NCBI GenBank assembly: GCA_016713085.1
Contig: JADJPV010000002.1
Location: forward strand, 1,488,001 to 1,552,000
DNA length: 64,000 bases
Direction: 5' to 3'
Origin: Chitinophagaceae bacterium
GTDB lineage: Bacteria > Bacteroidota > Bacteroidia > Chitinophagales > Chitinophagaceae
Positions 1-9,081 of the stretch are shown here, piece by piece (position 1 is the stretch's first letter; each line of letters opens with the position of its first letter). The notes beneath the pieces were generated by a model. That model searched no databases. It was not told the origin of the DNA and saw only the letters and a program-made list of their open reading frames with translations. A program made the translations under genes and the position numbers.

Positions 1-1
1 T

Positions 2-1147
2 GTAGTATTAAAAAAAGGCGAAGGCGTGTTTTTATATGATGTAGACGATAAACGTTATTTCGATTTCCTAAGCGGTTACTCTGCAGTGAATCAGGGTCAT
101 TGTCACCCAAAGATTATTGCTGCACTGATTGAACAGGCACAGCAACTCACTTTAACCTCAAGGGCTTTTCACAGCAACCTGCTGGGTGAATATGAAAAGT
201 TCGTTACTGAATATTTCGGTTATGATAAAGTGTTACCGATGAATACTGGTGTGGAAGCTGTTGAAACTGCCATCAAGCTTGCACGCAGATGGGGCTATGA
301 AGTGAAAGGGATTGAAGACAACAAAGCAAAGATCATTGTATGTGCCCATAACTTTCATGGTCGTACAAGCGCAGTCATTTCTTTCAGCACCGACCCAAGT
401 TCTTACACAAAGTTTGGACCTTATATGCCTGGCTTTGAAGTAATTCCTTATAATGATTTAGCTGCTCTGAAAGAAGCATTACAGGATGAGCATGTATGCG
501 GTTTCTTGGTTGAGCCTATTCAGGGTGAAGCAGGTGTGGTTGTTCCCGATGAAGGTTATTTATCTACTGCCAAACAATACTGCGAAGCAGCCAATGTATT
601 ATTTATAGCTGATGAAATACAAACCGGTTTGTGCCGTACCGGTAAGATGCTTGCCTGCGATCATGAAAATGTTCGCCCGGATATTCTTCTTTTGGGCAAG
701 GCTTTAAGCGGAGGTGTGTTACCTGTAAGTGCAATACTTGCGGATAATGAAATCATGATGACAATAAAACCAGGTGAACACGGAAGTACTTATGGTGGTA
801 ATCCCCTCGCCTGTCATGTAGCCATCACTGCATTGAAAGTATTGAAAGATGAACAGCTTGCTGAAAAAGCTGAGGTATTGGGACAGCAATTAAGAAATGA
901 GCTAAACGCTCTCAACTCCCCTTTCATCAGCCTGGTAAGAGGAAAAGGATTGCTGAATGCAGTCATCATCAAACATCAAAACCCGGAAGCTGCCTGGGAT
1001 CTTTGTGTAGAAATGAAAGAACATGGATTACTTGCCAAGCCAACGCATGGCGATAAAATACGTTTAGCCCCACCGTTAGTGATCACAAAAGAACAAATCA
1101 GTGAATGTGTGGAGATCGTTAGAAAGAGTTTGCTTATTCTCCGGTAA
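2..1147 (+). CDS. rocD: Ornithine--oxo-acid aminotransferase, 5' partial
   Basis: PLP-dependent class III aminotransferase that moves the delta-amino group of ornithine to 2-oxoglutarate, giving glutamate semialdehyde (arginine/proline metabolism, cytosol). The frame is open to the left edge, reading VVLKKGEGVFLYDVD, so the GTG at position 26 is internal and the true start lies outside the window. Seen: the substrate region SGYSAVNQGHCHPKI, the cofactor stretch NTGVEAVETAIKLARRWGY, ADEIQTGLCRTGK with the Asp that contacts the pyridine ring, and the Schiff-base Lys in LLLGKALSGG (codon at 698-700). The C-terminus is complete. It ends 94 bp before the glnS promoter and is probably a separate unit. 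Family assignment is secure. Confidence 0.93.
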   Translation, partial: VVLKKGEGVFLYDVDDKRYFDFLSGYSAVNQGHCHPKIIAALIEQAQQLTLTSRAFHSNLLGEYEKFVTEYFGYDKVLPMNTGVEAVETAIKLARRWGYEVKGIEDNKAKIIVCAHNFHGRTSAVISFSTDPSSYTKFGPYMPGFEVIPYNDLAALKEALQDEHVCGFLVEPIQGEAGVVVPDEGYLSTAKQYCEAANVLFIADEIQTGLCRTGKMLACDHENVRPDILLLGKALSGGVLPVSAILADNEIMMTIKPGEHGSTYGGNPLACHVAITALKVLKDEQLAEKAEVLGQQLRNELNALNSPFISLVRGKGLLNAVIIKHQNPEAAWDLCVEMKEHGLLAKPTHGDKIRLAPPLVITKEQISECVEIVRKSLLILR

Positions 1148-1159
1148 AGTTTTTAGCCT

Positions 1160-1204
1160 GTAGCCGATAGTTATTAGTAACCACAGCTAATAACTATCAG
1201 CTAT
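1160..1204. repeat. Imperfect inverted repeat (stem-loop) between rocD and glnS
   Basis: The arms at 1162-1177 and 1187-1202 pair at 15 of 16 positions plus one G-U, around a 9-base loop. A related arm (TAGCCGGTAG on the opposite strand) recurs at 1208-1217, so alternative foldings exist. There is no clear T run, so it is a palindromic intergenic element or weak terminator rather than a classical intrinsic terminator. Confidence 0.55.
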
Positions 1205-1236
1205 CCACTACCGGCTATTGGCTTGCTTATAACCCT

Positions 1237-1244
1237 TATTTTTG
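1237..1244 (+). promoter_or_regulatory. Bacteroidota -7 element of glnS (TATTTTTG)
   Basis: Perfect match to TAnnTTTG, with a possible -33 TTG at 1218-1220 (16-base spacing, slightly short). It covers the TTG at 1242 that would extend glnS upstream, so transcription should begin after that codon. This supports the ATG at 1266 as the start. Confidence 0.55.
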
Positions 1245-1265
1245 CACCTCAATTACAAGAAAGAC

Positions 1266-2927
1266 ATGAGTGAAGAGAAAAGCCTGAATTTTATTGAAGA
1301 ATTGATTGAAGAGGATCTGAAGAGTGGAAAATATCAATCCATCGTTACCCGTTTCCCGCCAGAGCCAAATGGTTACCTCCATATTGGTCATGCGTCCAGT
1401 ATCTGTTTAAACTTTGGTTTAACACAGAAATATCCCGGCTATACCAACCTGCGGTTTGATGATACCAATCCTGTTACAGAAGAAACAGAATATGTTGACA
1501 GCATCAAAGATGATATCCGCTGGCTTGGATTTACATGGAAACATGAACTATACGCTTCTGATTATTTTGAAACACTTTATCAATATGCCATCACCCTCAT
1601 CAAAAAACGACTGGCTTATGTAGATGATTCCACTTCAGAAGAAATGGCAACGATGAAAGGATCGCCAACAGAACCTGGCAAAAACAGCCCATACCGTGAC
1701 CGCAGTATCGATGAAAACCTGGTTTTATTTGAGCGGATGAAGAATGGTGATTTCCCCGATGGTACACATACCCTGCGTGCAAAGATTGACATGGCGCATA
1801 TCAACATGCTGATGCGTGATCCGATCTTGTACCGCATTAAACATGCCCATCATCACCGCACTGGTGACAAATGGTGCATCTATCCCATGTATGATTTCGC
1901 ACATGGTCAGAGTGATTCAATTGAAAACATCACCCACTCTATCTGCACGCTGGAGTTTGTTCCCCACCGTGAGTTATACGACTGGTTGATTGAACAACTG
2001 GAAATCTATCCATCGCATCAATACGAATTTGCACGACGCAATATCAATTATACAGTTACCAGCAAACGCAAACTGCTGCAACTGGTAAATGAAAAACATG
2101 TAACAGGTTGGGATGATCCACGTATGCCCACTATCACAGGTTTAAGACGCCGTGGTTATACTCCTGACAGCATTCGTGATTTCTGCGACCGTATCGGTAT
2201 TGCCAAGAGAGAAAACATGATTGATGTTTCCTTACTTGAATTCTGCGTTCGTGAACATCTGAATAAAATTGCTCAACGCAGAATGGTCGTGTTCAATCCC
2301 ATCAAAGTAATTCTTACGAATTATCCTGAAGGGCAAACTGAACTGATGCATTCAGAAAACAATCCTGAAGATCTCAGCACAGGCGAAAGACAACTTCCTT
2401 TCAGCAGGGAAATATTGATTGAAGCAGATGACTTCATGGAAAATCCGCCAAAGAAATTTTTCCGATTGGCACCGGGGCAAATGGTTCGTTTAAAAAGCGC
2501 TTACATTATTCAGTGCGATGAAGTGGTAAAAGATGCGGCAGGAAATATCACTGCACTTCATTGCAGTTACTTACCTGAAAGCAAAAGTGGTGGCGATGCA
2601 TCGGGACTGAAAGTAAAAGGCACTTTACATTGGGTAAATGCAGCTGATGCAGTTGAAGTGGAAGTAAGGGAATATGACCGTTTGTTCCGTGTTGAAAATG
2701 CAGCGAATGAAGAAGGCGACTTTAAAGATTATATCAATCCTGATTCATTGAAAGTGGTAACCGGTTATGCGGAACCTTCTTTGAAAGAAGCAACGTTAAC
2801 TGAACGTTTCCAGTTTATGCGTAAAGGATATTACTGTTTGGATAAAGACACCACCTCAACCAAACTCATCTTCAACCGTACAGTAACATTGAAAGATGCA
2901 TGGGCGAAGGAAGTGAAGAAGAATTGA
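1266..2927 (+). CDS. glnS: Glutamine--tRNA ligase
   Basis: Class Ic aminoacyl-tRNA synthetase charging tRNA-Gln with glutamine. The 553-residue length matches the usual bacterial enzyme. Seen: the HIGH region PPEPNGYLHIGHAS, the KMSKS-type loop as VTSKRKL, RFDDTNP in the Rossmann domain, and the C-terminal anticodon-binding beta-barrels. The start was moved from a TTG at 1242 to the ATG at 1266 because the -7 promoter element overlaps the TTG and known homologs begin near MSEEKSLNFI. It is followed by two small hairpins and a bidirectional terminator shared with the convergent permease gene. The presence of GlnRS means this lineage need not make Gln-tRNA by the transamidation route. Confidence 0.97.
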   Translation: MSEEKSLNFIEELIEEDLKSGKYQSIVTRFPPEPNGYLHIGHASSICLNFGLTQKYPGYTNLRFDDTNPVTEETEYVDSIKDDIRWLGFTWKHELYASDYFETLYQYAITLIKKRLAYVDDSTSEEMATMKGSPTEPGKNSPYRDRSIDENLVLFERMKNGDFPDGTHTLRAKIDMAHINMLMRDPILYRIKHAHHHRTGDKWCIYPMYDFAHGQSDSIENITHSICTLEFVPHRELYDWLIEQLEIYPSHQYEFARRNINYTVTSKRKLLQLVNEKHVTGWDDPRMPTITGLRRRGYTPDSIRDFCDRIGIAKRENMIDVSLLEFCVREHLNKIAQRRMVVFNPIKVILTNYPEGQTELMHSENNPEDLSTGERQLPFSREILIEADDFMENPPKKFFRLAPGQMVRLKSAYIIQCDEVVKDAAGNITALHCSYLPESKSGGDASGLKVKGTLHWVNAADAVEVEVREYDRLFRVENAANEEGDFKDYINPDSLKVVTGYAEPSLKEATLTERFQFMRKGYYCLDKDTTSTKLIFNRTVTLKDAWAKEVKKN

Positions 2928-3019
2928 TTTGTTGTCTGTTCACCCAACGGGTGACTGAACAACACATAGTAAAACGATGTACAGTCATCCGCCAGTTGGC
3001 GGATGAGCAGACATCGAAA

Positions 3020-3050
3020 AAAAAGAGCGGATCAATGATCCGCTCTTTTT
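3020..3050. terminator. Bidirectional intrinsic terminator between glnS and the MFS gene
   Basis: The stem at 3020-3033 and 3037-3050 pairs perfectly (core GAGCGGATC / GATCCGCTC) around a 3-base loop, with A runs on the left and T runs on the right. It therefore works for both convergent genes. Two smaller hairpins lie just upstream: TCACCC-AAC-GGGTGA and TCATCCGCC-AGTT-GGCGGATGA. Confidence 0.85.
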
Positions 3051-3065
3051 ATGCTTTTAATATCA

Positions 3066-4322
3066 TTAATGATGTACAGCTTCCAGTGCTTTTGGATCAT
3101 GCTTATGACGGAACAATAAACCAAATGCAACTGCAACAACAAGTGAATATAAAGAGAAAGCAATCCAGATGCCATGCCAGTCTTTCGATCCATCACTCAG
3201 TGTATAAAACTTATCAATCACAACTCCACTTACAGAACTTCCGAGCAATGCGCCAAATCCATTGGTCATCATCATGAACAAACCCTGTGCACTGGCCCTG
3301 ATCTTACTGTCGCATTGCGAATCAACAAACAATGAACCGGAAATATTAAAGAAGTCGAATGCCAATCCATAAATAATGCAGGATAAAACAATCATCCACA
3401 AACCTTCAGCAGGATTACCATAAGCAAATAATCCAAAACGAAGTACCCATGCAAACATGCTGAACAGCATCACTTTCTTAATACCGAACTTCCTCAACAT
3501 AAATGGTATGGCAAGAATAAAGACCGTTTCTGACATCTGCGAAATAGACATGATGATGGCCGGATACTTCACAGCAATGGCATCTTTATAAGCATCTACT
3601 TTTGCAAAGTCATGCAGGAAGGTATCGCCATAAGCATTGGTTAATTGTAACGCAGCACCCAGCAACATCGCAAAAATGAAGAACATGGCCATCTTCACAT
3701 CTTTAAACAGTGAGAAGGCTTTTAAACCAAATGTATCAACAAATGATCTGCCTTTTTCAATCACATATAAAGGAGGACATTTTGGTAAGGTGAATGAATA
3801 AACACCCAATAACAGTGAAGCAACAGATGCCACATAAAACTGGCTGGCAGATGTTTCAATATGCAACAGACTTACAATCCACATCGCCACAATAAAACCA
3901 ATGGTTCCCCATACCCTGATCGGCGGAAAATCTTTAATGATGTTTTTATTTTCATTTTTCAATGCTGTGTAAGAAACTGTATTCGCCAGTGAAATGGTTG
4001 GCATGTAAAAGATCATATTCAGCAGCATCACCCAGAAAAAGGTTGTGGGATTATCAACAGTCGGAATCAAAAAAAGAATGACAGCCCCTATGATATGACA
4101 GATTCCCAGCAGACGTTCAGCATTTACCCACCGGTCAGCAATAATTCCTGTGATGGTTGGCATAAAGAGAGCTGAAATACCCATGGTGGAAAAGATGGCA
4201 CCAAACTCAGCACCCGACCATTGTTTGTTCTGAAACCAGTAAGCGCCAACTGTAATCAACCATGAACCCCAGATAAAGAATTCTAAAAAACTCAAAATCG
4301 TAAGACGAAACTTTATACTCAT
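3066..4322 (-). CDS. MFS transporter, nucleoside permease (NupG/XapB-like)
   Basis: Inner-membrane permease of about 418 residues with twelve predicted hydrophobic helices. The N-terminus RLTILSFLEFFIWGSWLITVGAYW and the GIIADRWVNAERLL loop are typical of the nucleoside:proton symporter family. A GTG directly before the chosen ATG (4325) would add one residue. It is transcribed alone and convergent with glnS, sharing the terminator at 3020-3050. Family assignment is good. The substrate (nucleoside or another small polar compound) cannot be read from the sequence, and many Bacteroidota paralogs of this family sit in sugar loci. Confidence 0.82.
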   Translation of the reverse strand: MSIKFRLTILSFLEFFIWGSWLITVGAYWFQNKQWSGAEFGAIFSTMGISALFMPTITGIIADRWVNAERLLGICHIIGAVILFLIPTVDNPTTFFWVMLLNMIFYMPTISLANTVSYTALKNENKNIIKDFPPIRVWGTIGFIVAMWIVSLLHIETSASQFYVASVASLLLGVYSFTLPKCPPLYVIEKGRSFVDTFGLKAFSLFKDVKMAMFFIFAMLLGAALQLTNAYGDTFLHDFAKVDAYKDAIAVKYPAIIMSISQMSETVFILAIPFMLRKFGIKKVMLFSMFAWVLRFGLFAYGNPAEGLWMIVLSCIIYGLAFDFFNISGSLFVDSQCDSKIRASAQGLFMMMTNGFGALLGSSVSGVVIDKFYTLSDGSKDWHGIWIAFSLYSLVVAVAFGLLFRHKHDPKALEAVHH

Positions 4323-4550
4323 CACAAAATGGTTTTGATTGTAAATATCCTCTTCTATAAAAAGGAAAGATAATTGTTTTTAGAATATTGTACTGTCTGA
4401 CTGCTCAATGTCATTAAACTTACACATGCTGTTTCAGTCACTGATTATTCCCGTTTGGGCAGCGTTTACCGGCAAAGCCCATGTCTTAACCGGATACATG
4501 CATCTTTTTTTTAATTCCTGTCGTACATTCACACATATTAACTATTATCA

Positions 4551-6671
4551 ATGACATTGAAAGGTATTTGTATTTCCCTTGTTTTTTCCCTGTTAATGTT
4601 TTCCGGATCCGCACAAAAACAAAAGCAGGCTCCATCTGTACCAACCGGAAGCAATCACCGCTGCGGCACACAAACAGTAATGGATGAACTCATCAAAAAG
4701 TATCCATCGCTAAAAAAAGAAATGGAGCAGAACAGGCAAAAAACTCTGCAGGCTTTTCAACAGATCAAAATAGCTCAGCGTACCAATGCCACTTATACAA
4801 TTCCTGTAGTTGTACATGTTGTTTTATCAAACCCCGCAACTGTAACTGATGCACAGGTACAATCGCAGATAGATGTTTTGAATGAAGATTATGCAGGATT
4901 AAATGCTGACTCAACAAGAATTCCTGCTGCCTTCAAACCATTGTTTGGAAAAAGTAATATCCGCTTTTGTCTTGCCCGCAGAGATGTTAAAGGAGATGCA
5001 AGCAATGGAATTGTTCGTGTTACTTCTTCCACCATTTCATCACCAGGCGATAATGATCCGGTGAAGTATACCTGCAAAGGCGGCAGCAATGCATGGGATC
5101 CAACAAAATATCTCAACATCTGGGTTTGCCAGATGCCTTCCGGTTTTCTGGGTTATACCTTTTTTGCATCCGATCCACTTTCTGTAATTCCTTTAGTTGA
5201 AAGAGGATTTGTAAACAGTTTCCGTTCATTCGGCAGAGGATCTATTGCTCAGGCTCCGTTTAATCTCGGTCGCACAGCTACACATGAAATTGGTCACTTC
5301 TTCGATCTCAATCATATCTGGGGTCCTAACAATTGTGATGGCGCACAGAACTGCCAGGATGAAGACGGCATTGGAGATACACCTAAACAAGTTAAATGCA
5401 CATTCGGAGCACCCGCTGCAGACAGCATAATTACAGATTCATGTACAGCAACCGCACCCGGCATTATGTGGATGAATTATATGGATTATGTTGATGACCG
5501 TGCCATGGTGATGTACACACCAGAACAATACAACCGCATGGAAGCTGTTTTACTTTCTACTCCCTGGATGCTGGCGTTAACAAGCTCTGATGGATGTACT
5601 CCGCTTCCTTCACTGAACAGGGATGTACGTTTTGAAAAATTCAGAGATGCTTATTATGAACTCTGCGGAAATACAACCGATTTGATTTTTACCTGCAGCA
5701 GTTCTTATAAACCACTCATTACTATTAAGAATGTGGGAACAGATAATATTACCAGCCTTACCATCTCAGCAAAATTTGGAACAGGTGCAGCAGTAGTTAC
5801 CAACTGGACAGGTACAATTGCACCGCAGGCAACTGCTGATATTATTCTCAATTCAATGACACTGAACCCCGGCACAAACAGTAACCTCATAGTATATACA
5901 TCCTATCCAAACGGAGCTGTTGATCAGAAAGTGGCGAATGATACGGGGCATCTTGGCGGGGTGGTTTTTCCATTAGTTACGCTTCCGTATTCTGAAGGTT
6001 TTGAAAATGTCAGCTTCCCTCCCAACAACTGGCAACGTTTTAATACTGATGCAGACATTACCTGGGAACGCACAACAGCAGCAGCCAAAACAGGTAATGC
6101 ATCCATGTTCATCAACAACTTTGATTATACATTGAATGGTTCAACCGACTGGATGTATTTACCATTGATCCCTGTAAAAGGAAAAGATTCTGCCTTCCTC
6201 ACATTCCAGGTAGCAGCAGCAACTTACAGTCCGCCTGATTCTTTATTCAATCCAACCGACACACTGGAAGTACTGGTAACTTCTGATTGCGGATTAAGCT
6301 ATACAAGTGTATATAAGAAATGGGGCAAAGACCTGGTAACAACCGGAAATATTGGAATCAAGACGGCCTTTGTTCCAACCGCCGGTCAATGGAGAATGGA
6401 TACTGCATTCCTTGGTGATTTTTCCAGTTCAACTGCCGACTATGTGCAGGCCGTCATTAAGAATACAACCAATTACGAGAACAATATTTATATCGATGAT
6501 ATCAATATCACTGTAAAAGATGCCAACCCTAATTTGAAACGAAAGGGAATCATGATTACTCCCAATCCTTTCAGGAAAGCTTTGTACTGCAGTATTACCA
6601 GCAACCGCTCAATATTGAATACATCAATGTGTACAATCACATCGGGCAATTGGTTTGGCAGAAGAAAATAG
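4551..6671 (+). CDS. Secreted M43-family zinc metallopeptidase with T9SS sorting domain (C-terminus frameshifted)
   Basis: Predicted secreted pappalysin-type metzincin. A signal peptide (residues 1 to about 21, ending SGSAQ) is followed by a propeptide-like helix and the M43 catalytic domain. The zinc motif is HEIGHFFDLNH, with His245, Glu246, His249 and His255; the family's Gly before the third His is Asp here. The Met-turn region is WMNYMDYVDD. Beta-sandwich domains follow, then the start of a type A sorting domain (ITPNPF). The frame ends in an aberrant tail, RSILNTSMCTITSGNWFGRRK. The true sorting-domain continuation lies in another frame from 6578. One missing A in the AAA at 6576-6578 restores a protein of about 753 residues ending at 6811. 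Confidence 0.9.
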   Translation: MTLKGICISLVFSLLMFSGSAQKQKQAPSVPTGSNHRCGTQTVMDELIKKYPSLKKEMEQNRQKTLQAFQQIKIAQRTNATYTIPVVVHVVLSNPATVTDAQVQSQIDVLNEDYAGLNADSTRIPAAFKPLFGKSNIRFCLARRDVKGDASNGIVRVTSSTISSPGDNDPVKYTCKGGSNAWDPTKYLNIWVCQMPSGFLGYTFFASDPLSVIPLVERGFVNSFRSFGRGSIAQAPFNLGRTATHEIGHFFDLNHIWGPNNCDGAQNCQDEDGIGDTPKQVKCTFGAPAADSIITDSCTATAPGIMWMNYMDYVDDRAMVMYTPEQYNRMEAVLLSTPWMLALTSSDGCTPLPSLNRDVRFEKFRDAYYELCGNTTDLIFTCSSSYKPLITIKNVGTDNITSLTISAKFGTGAAVVTNWTGTIAPQATADIILNSMTLNPGTNSNLIVYTSYPNGAVDQKVANDTGHLGGVVFPLVTLPYSEGFENVSFPPNNWQRFNTDADITWERTTAAAKTGNASMFINNFDYTLNGSTDWMYLPLIPVKGKDSAFLTFQVAAATYSPPDSLFNPTDTLEVLVTSDCGLSYTSVYKKWGKDLVTTGNIGIKTAFVPTAGQWRMDTAFLGDFSSSTADYVQAVIKNTTNYENNIYIDDINITVKDANPNLKRKGIMITPNPFRKALYCSITSNRSILNTSMCTITSGNWFGRRK

Positions 6672-6811
6672 CAATGGGCATACCCGGGAATAATTTTGGC
6701 CCCAGTTACCTCGAAGTAAATCTCGGCGCTCTCAGCAGTGGTATCTACACAGTGCAGATTGTATACAGGGCCAAAGAAACCCAAACGATAAAAGTTTTGA
6801 AAATAAATTAA
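6578..6811 (+). CDS. Displaced C-terminal T9SS sorting domain of the M43 peptidase
   Basis: This frame continues the metallopeptidase after a one-base loss. It reads SFVLQYYQQPLNIEYINVYN, then GQLVWQK, then a beta-strand-rich stretch ending in KVLKIN before a stop. Alternating strands with L.SGIYTVQI and a basic end are typical of the type A Por secretion sorting domain, which directs export through the type IX system and is removed on the way. It has no start codon or ribosome binding site of its own and is not a separate gene. Fused to the upstream frame it gives a normal full-length sorting signal. Confidence 0.8.
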   Translation, partial: SFVLQYYQQPLNIEYINVYNHIGQLVWQKKIAMGIPGNNFGPSYLEVNLGALSSGIYTVQIVYRAKETQTIKVLKIN

Positions 6812-6888
6812 GAGTAAGGTCAGATGAAGGCCTGACAGCAATCAGTAAGACGTGGAGAAAAGATGCCTTACCGAAACTGCTCACGGCG

Positions 6889-6896
6889 TAACTTTG
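6889..6896 (+). promoter_or_regulatory. -7 element of mqnE (TAACTTTG)
   Basis: Perfect TAnnTTTG match 54 bases before the mqnE ATG. No good -33 TTG is visible at the usual distance. The transcript would begin near 6902 and carry the hairpin at 6912-6935. Confidence 0.5.
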
Positions 6897-6911
6897 CGGG
6901 AAGTTCACGCC

Positions 6912-6935
6912 CCGTCTGACGCCCTCGTCGGACGG
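6912..6935 (+). promoter_or_regulatory. Stem-loop in the mqnE leader
   Basis: CCGTCTGACG (6912-6921) pairs with CGTCGGACGG (6926-6935) through ten pairs including one G-U, closed by a CCCT tetraloop. It lies between the promoter and the ATG and ends 15 bases before the start. No T run follows, so it is a leader structure that could affect translation or mRNA stability. Confidence 0.45.
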
Positions 6936-6950
6936 AATAAAAAAAAACAA

Positions 6951-8120
6951 ATGGAAACAGGTTTAGAAGCATTGATCAAAGGCAACCGTGTAGACAGTTC
7001 ATTACAGGCAATTGCTGAAAAGATTTATAACAAAGAACGCATTACCGAAGCCGACGGATTACTGTTATTTGAAAAAGGAAGTCTCCCCTTTCTTGGCGCA
7101 CTGGCCAATCATGTGCGTGAACGCCTGCATGGCGATGCCACTTATTTCAACCGCAACTTTCATATAGAACCCACCAACCTTTGTGTGTTCAGCTGTAACT
7201 TTTGTTCTTACTCCAAGATATATGCAAAAAAAGAAGAAGGATGGGAACTGAGTATTGAACAGATGCTGCACATGGTACAGAAGTATGATGGTATTCCCGT
7301 TACTGAAGTACATATTGTAGGTGGTGTGCATCCTAAAATGGATCTGCAGTTTTTTGCTGATTTATTAAAAGCAATTAAAGATCACCGTCCTGAAATACAT
7401 ATCAAAGCATTTACTGCTGTTGAATATGATTATATGTTCCGCAAAGCAAAAGTGAGTGTGGAAGAAGGATTAAAAACACTCATCAGTCACGGACTGGATT
7501 CTATACCCGGTGGTGGTGCAGAAATTTTCCACCCCGAGATCCGTGAAAAAATATGTGCTGATAAAGTAGATGGAGATGGCTGGCTGAAGATTCATGAAAC
7601 AGCACATAAGCTTGGGCTGCACAGTAATGCAACCATGCTCTACGGACATGTTGAAAAATACTGGCACCGCATTGATCATATGAACCGCTTACGCAATCTG
7701 CAGGATGAAACAAATGGTTTCCAGACTTTCATTCCGCTGAAGTTCCGTAACATGGATAATGATATGAGCCATATTGCAGAAAGTACTGTAGTGGAAGACA
7801 TGAAGATGTATGCCATTGCAAGATTGTTCTTAGACAACTTCCCTCACCTGAAAGCATACTGGCCAATGCTTGGAAGACATAATGCACAGATGACTTTATC
7901 TTTTGGAGTAAATGATATTGACGGAACAATTGATGATACCACAAAAATTTACAGCATGGCTGGCAGCGAAGAACAATCACCTGCTATGACCACTGAACAA
8001 TTGGTGGCATTGATTAAACAGGTAAAACGCAAACCCGTTGAACGTGATACATTGTATAATGTAGTGAAAGATTACAGTGAAGTTGAGTTGGCCGGAGAAA
8101 CAGGTTTTTCTACAAACTGA
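6951..8120 (+). CDS. mqnE: Aminofutalosine synthase (radical SAM)
   Basis: Radical SAM enzyme of the futalosine route to menaquinone. It adds the 5'-deoxyadenosyl radical to 3-[(1-carboxyvinyl)oxy]benzoate to form aminofutalosine (cytosol). The 389-residue length is typical. The [4Fe-4S] motif CVFSCNFC places cysteines at residues 78, 82 and 85, and IEPTNLC and HIVGGVHP are family signatures. The ATG at 6951 was chosen over an in-frame codon 99 bases earlier, because the promoter and leader hairpin lie in that interval. It is transcribed alone and ends at a strong terminator. The other mqn genes are not in the window. The start METGLEALIKG agrees with relatives. Confidence 0.95.
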   Translation: METGLEALIKGNRVDSSLQAIAEKIYNKERITEADGLLLFEKGSLPFLGALANHVRERLHGDATYFNRNFHIEPTNLCVFSCNFCSYSKIYAKKEEGWELSIEQMLHMVQKYDGIPVTEVHIVGGVHPKMDLQFFADLLKAIKDHRPEIHIKAFTAVEYDYMFRKAKVSVEEGLKTLISHGLDSIPGGGAEIFHPEIREKICADKVDGDGWLKIHETAHKLGLHSNATMLYGHVEKYWHRIDHMNRLRNLQDETNGFQTFIPLKFRNMDNDMSHIAESTVVEDMKMYAIARLFLDNFPHLKAYWPMLGRHNAQMTLSFGVNDIDGTIDDTTKIYSMAGSEEQSPAMTTEQLVALIKQVKRKPVERDTLYNVVKDYSEVELAGETGFSTN

Positions 8121-8128
8121 ATAATGAA

Positions 8129-8153
8129 GACTTCTTTTTGAAGTCCTTTTTTT
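8129..8153 (+). terminator. Intrinsic terminator of mqnE
   Basis: GACTTC-TTTTT-GAAGTC hairpin followed by C and seven T residues, nine bases after the mqnE stop. Confidence 0.8.
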
Positions 8154-8242
8154 GTGGATGGGTTTGTATTAAATTGTTTTGATAATGAACAGATTTTTAT
8201 AGAAATTATAACCCCAAGCAAGGTGTTAGCAGTTATTATAAA

Positions 8243-8851
8243 ATGCGCCTCAAACCATTTTTTTTCATCATATCACTTTTTTCACTTCTTACCTCCTGTA
8301 AGCAGACCAATGAGCAATTGTTGGACAAGGCTTATAATCTTAATAAACAAAAGAAGTACGACAAAGCCATTGAAATTTATAACGAAGTAATTAATCGAAA
8401 CAGTAAACTTCAATTAGCTTTTTATAACAGAGGGTTTGCTTATTTACAAATAAAAAAATATAAAGAAGCCCTAGCCGATTTCAATAAAGTAATAGCACTA
8501 CAGACACATGGCGACTTTGTCATTAGCTACAACAAAGACCTGCCTTATCCAGACGAAGAAACAAGGACACAAGTGTCATATCATGTAGCTTTATACCAAA
8601 GAGCACAAGTAAAATATTTCATGGACAGTCTTAGAAGTTCATTTACGGACTTTCAGAGACTAGTTGACGACAATTATGAAGAGAAAAGTAATTGTATGTC
8701 TTGGCAAGGAACGATTTACATAAGAAGTGGCAACACTGACAAAGCATGTGAGTACTTTTTTAAAGCAAAACAATTTGCATTGAATGACGAAGACAGAAAC
8801 GATGCAGAAGATATGATAAAAACCTATTGCGGACAGACAAACAACCGCTAA
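8243..8851 (+). CDS. TPR-repeat lipoprotein
   Basis: A 202-residue predicted lipoprotein. A hydrophobic N-terminus leads to the lipobox LLTSC, with acylated Cys at about residue 19. Two to three tetratricopeptide repeats follow: YNLNKQKKYDKAIEIYNEVI and a following AFYNRGFAYLQIKKYKEALADFNKVI are clear, and a degenerate one lies near the C-terminus. It would act as a periplasmic or outer-membrane scaffold; the partner is unknown. It sits alone between the mqnE terminator and the cupin gene. Its coding sequence is more A/T-rich than that of its neighbours, which together with the lack of an operon suggests an accessory gene. Confidence 0.8.
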   Translation: MRLKPFFFIISLFSLLTSCKQTNEQLLDKAYNLNKQKKYDKAIEIYNEVINRNSKLQLAFYNRGFAYLQIKKYKEALADFNKVIALQTHGDFVISYNKDLPYPDEETRTQVSYHVALYQRAQVKYFMDSLRSSFTDFQRLVDDNYEEKSNCMSWQGTIYIRSGNTDKACEYFFKAKQFALNDEDRNDAEDMIKTYCGQTNNR

Positions 8852-9081
8852 CAAATCCCTCTGGCAAGTGTTCCGAAGGATCACTTGATGCCATTTGATC
8901 CTGCCCCAATTGTATCGGGGAATTTGAAAACAAAAAATTTCTATCTTGTACAAAAGCTGATCAATGTCTCAAAATACAAAGTTGGTGACAATACCATTCC
9001 ACATTTTGTAACCTTCTCTGTTGTTGGATGCCTGCCCGACTGAGTCCTGAATCATTTAACTTTATCAATCATACTATCATC

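Noticed and set aside
2900..3277. 125-codon plus-strand frame
   Set aside because: It runs over the terminator and is antisense to the end of the MFS permease gene. Its translation resembles no protein.
6570..6590. Programmed frameshifting in the M43 gene
   Set aside because: There is no slippery heptamer with a downstream structure, and many unrelated genes in the window show the same kind of one-base break in homopolymers.
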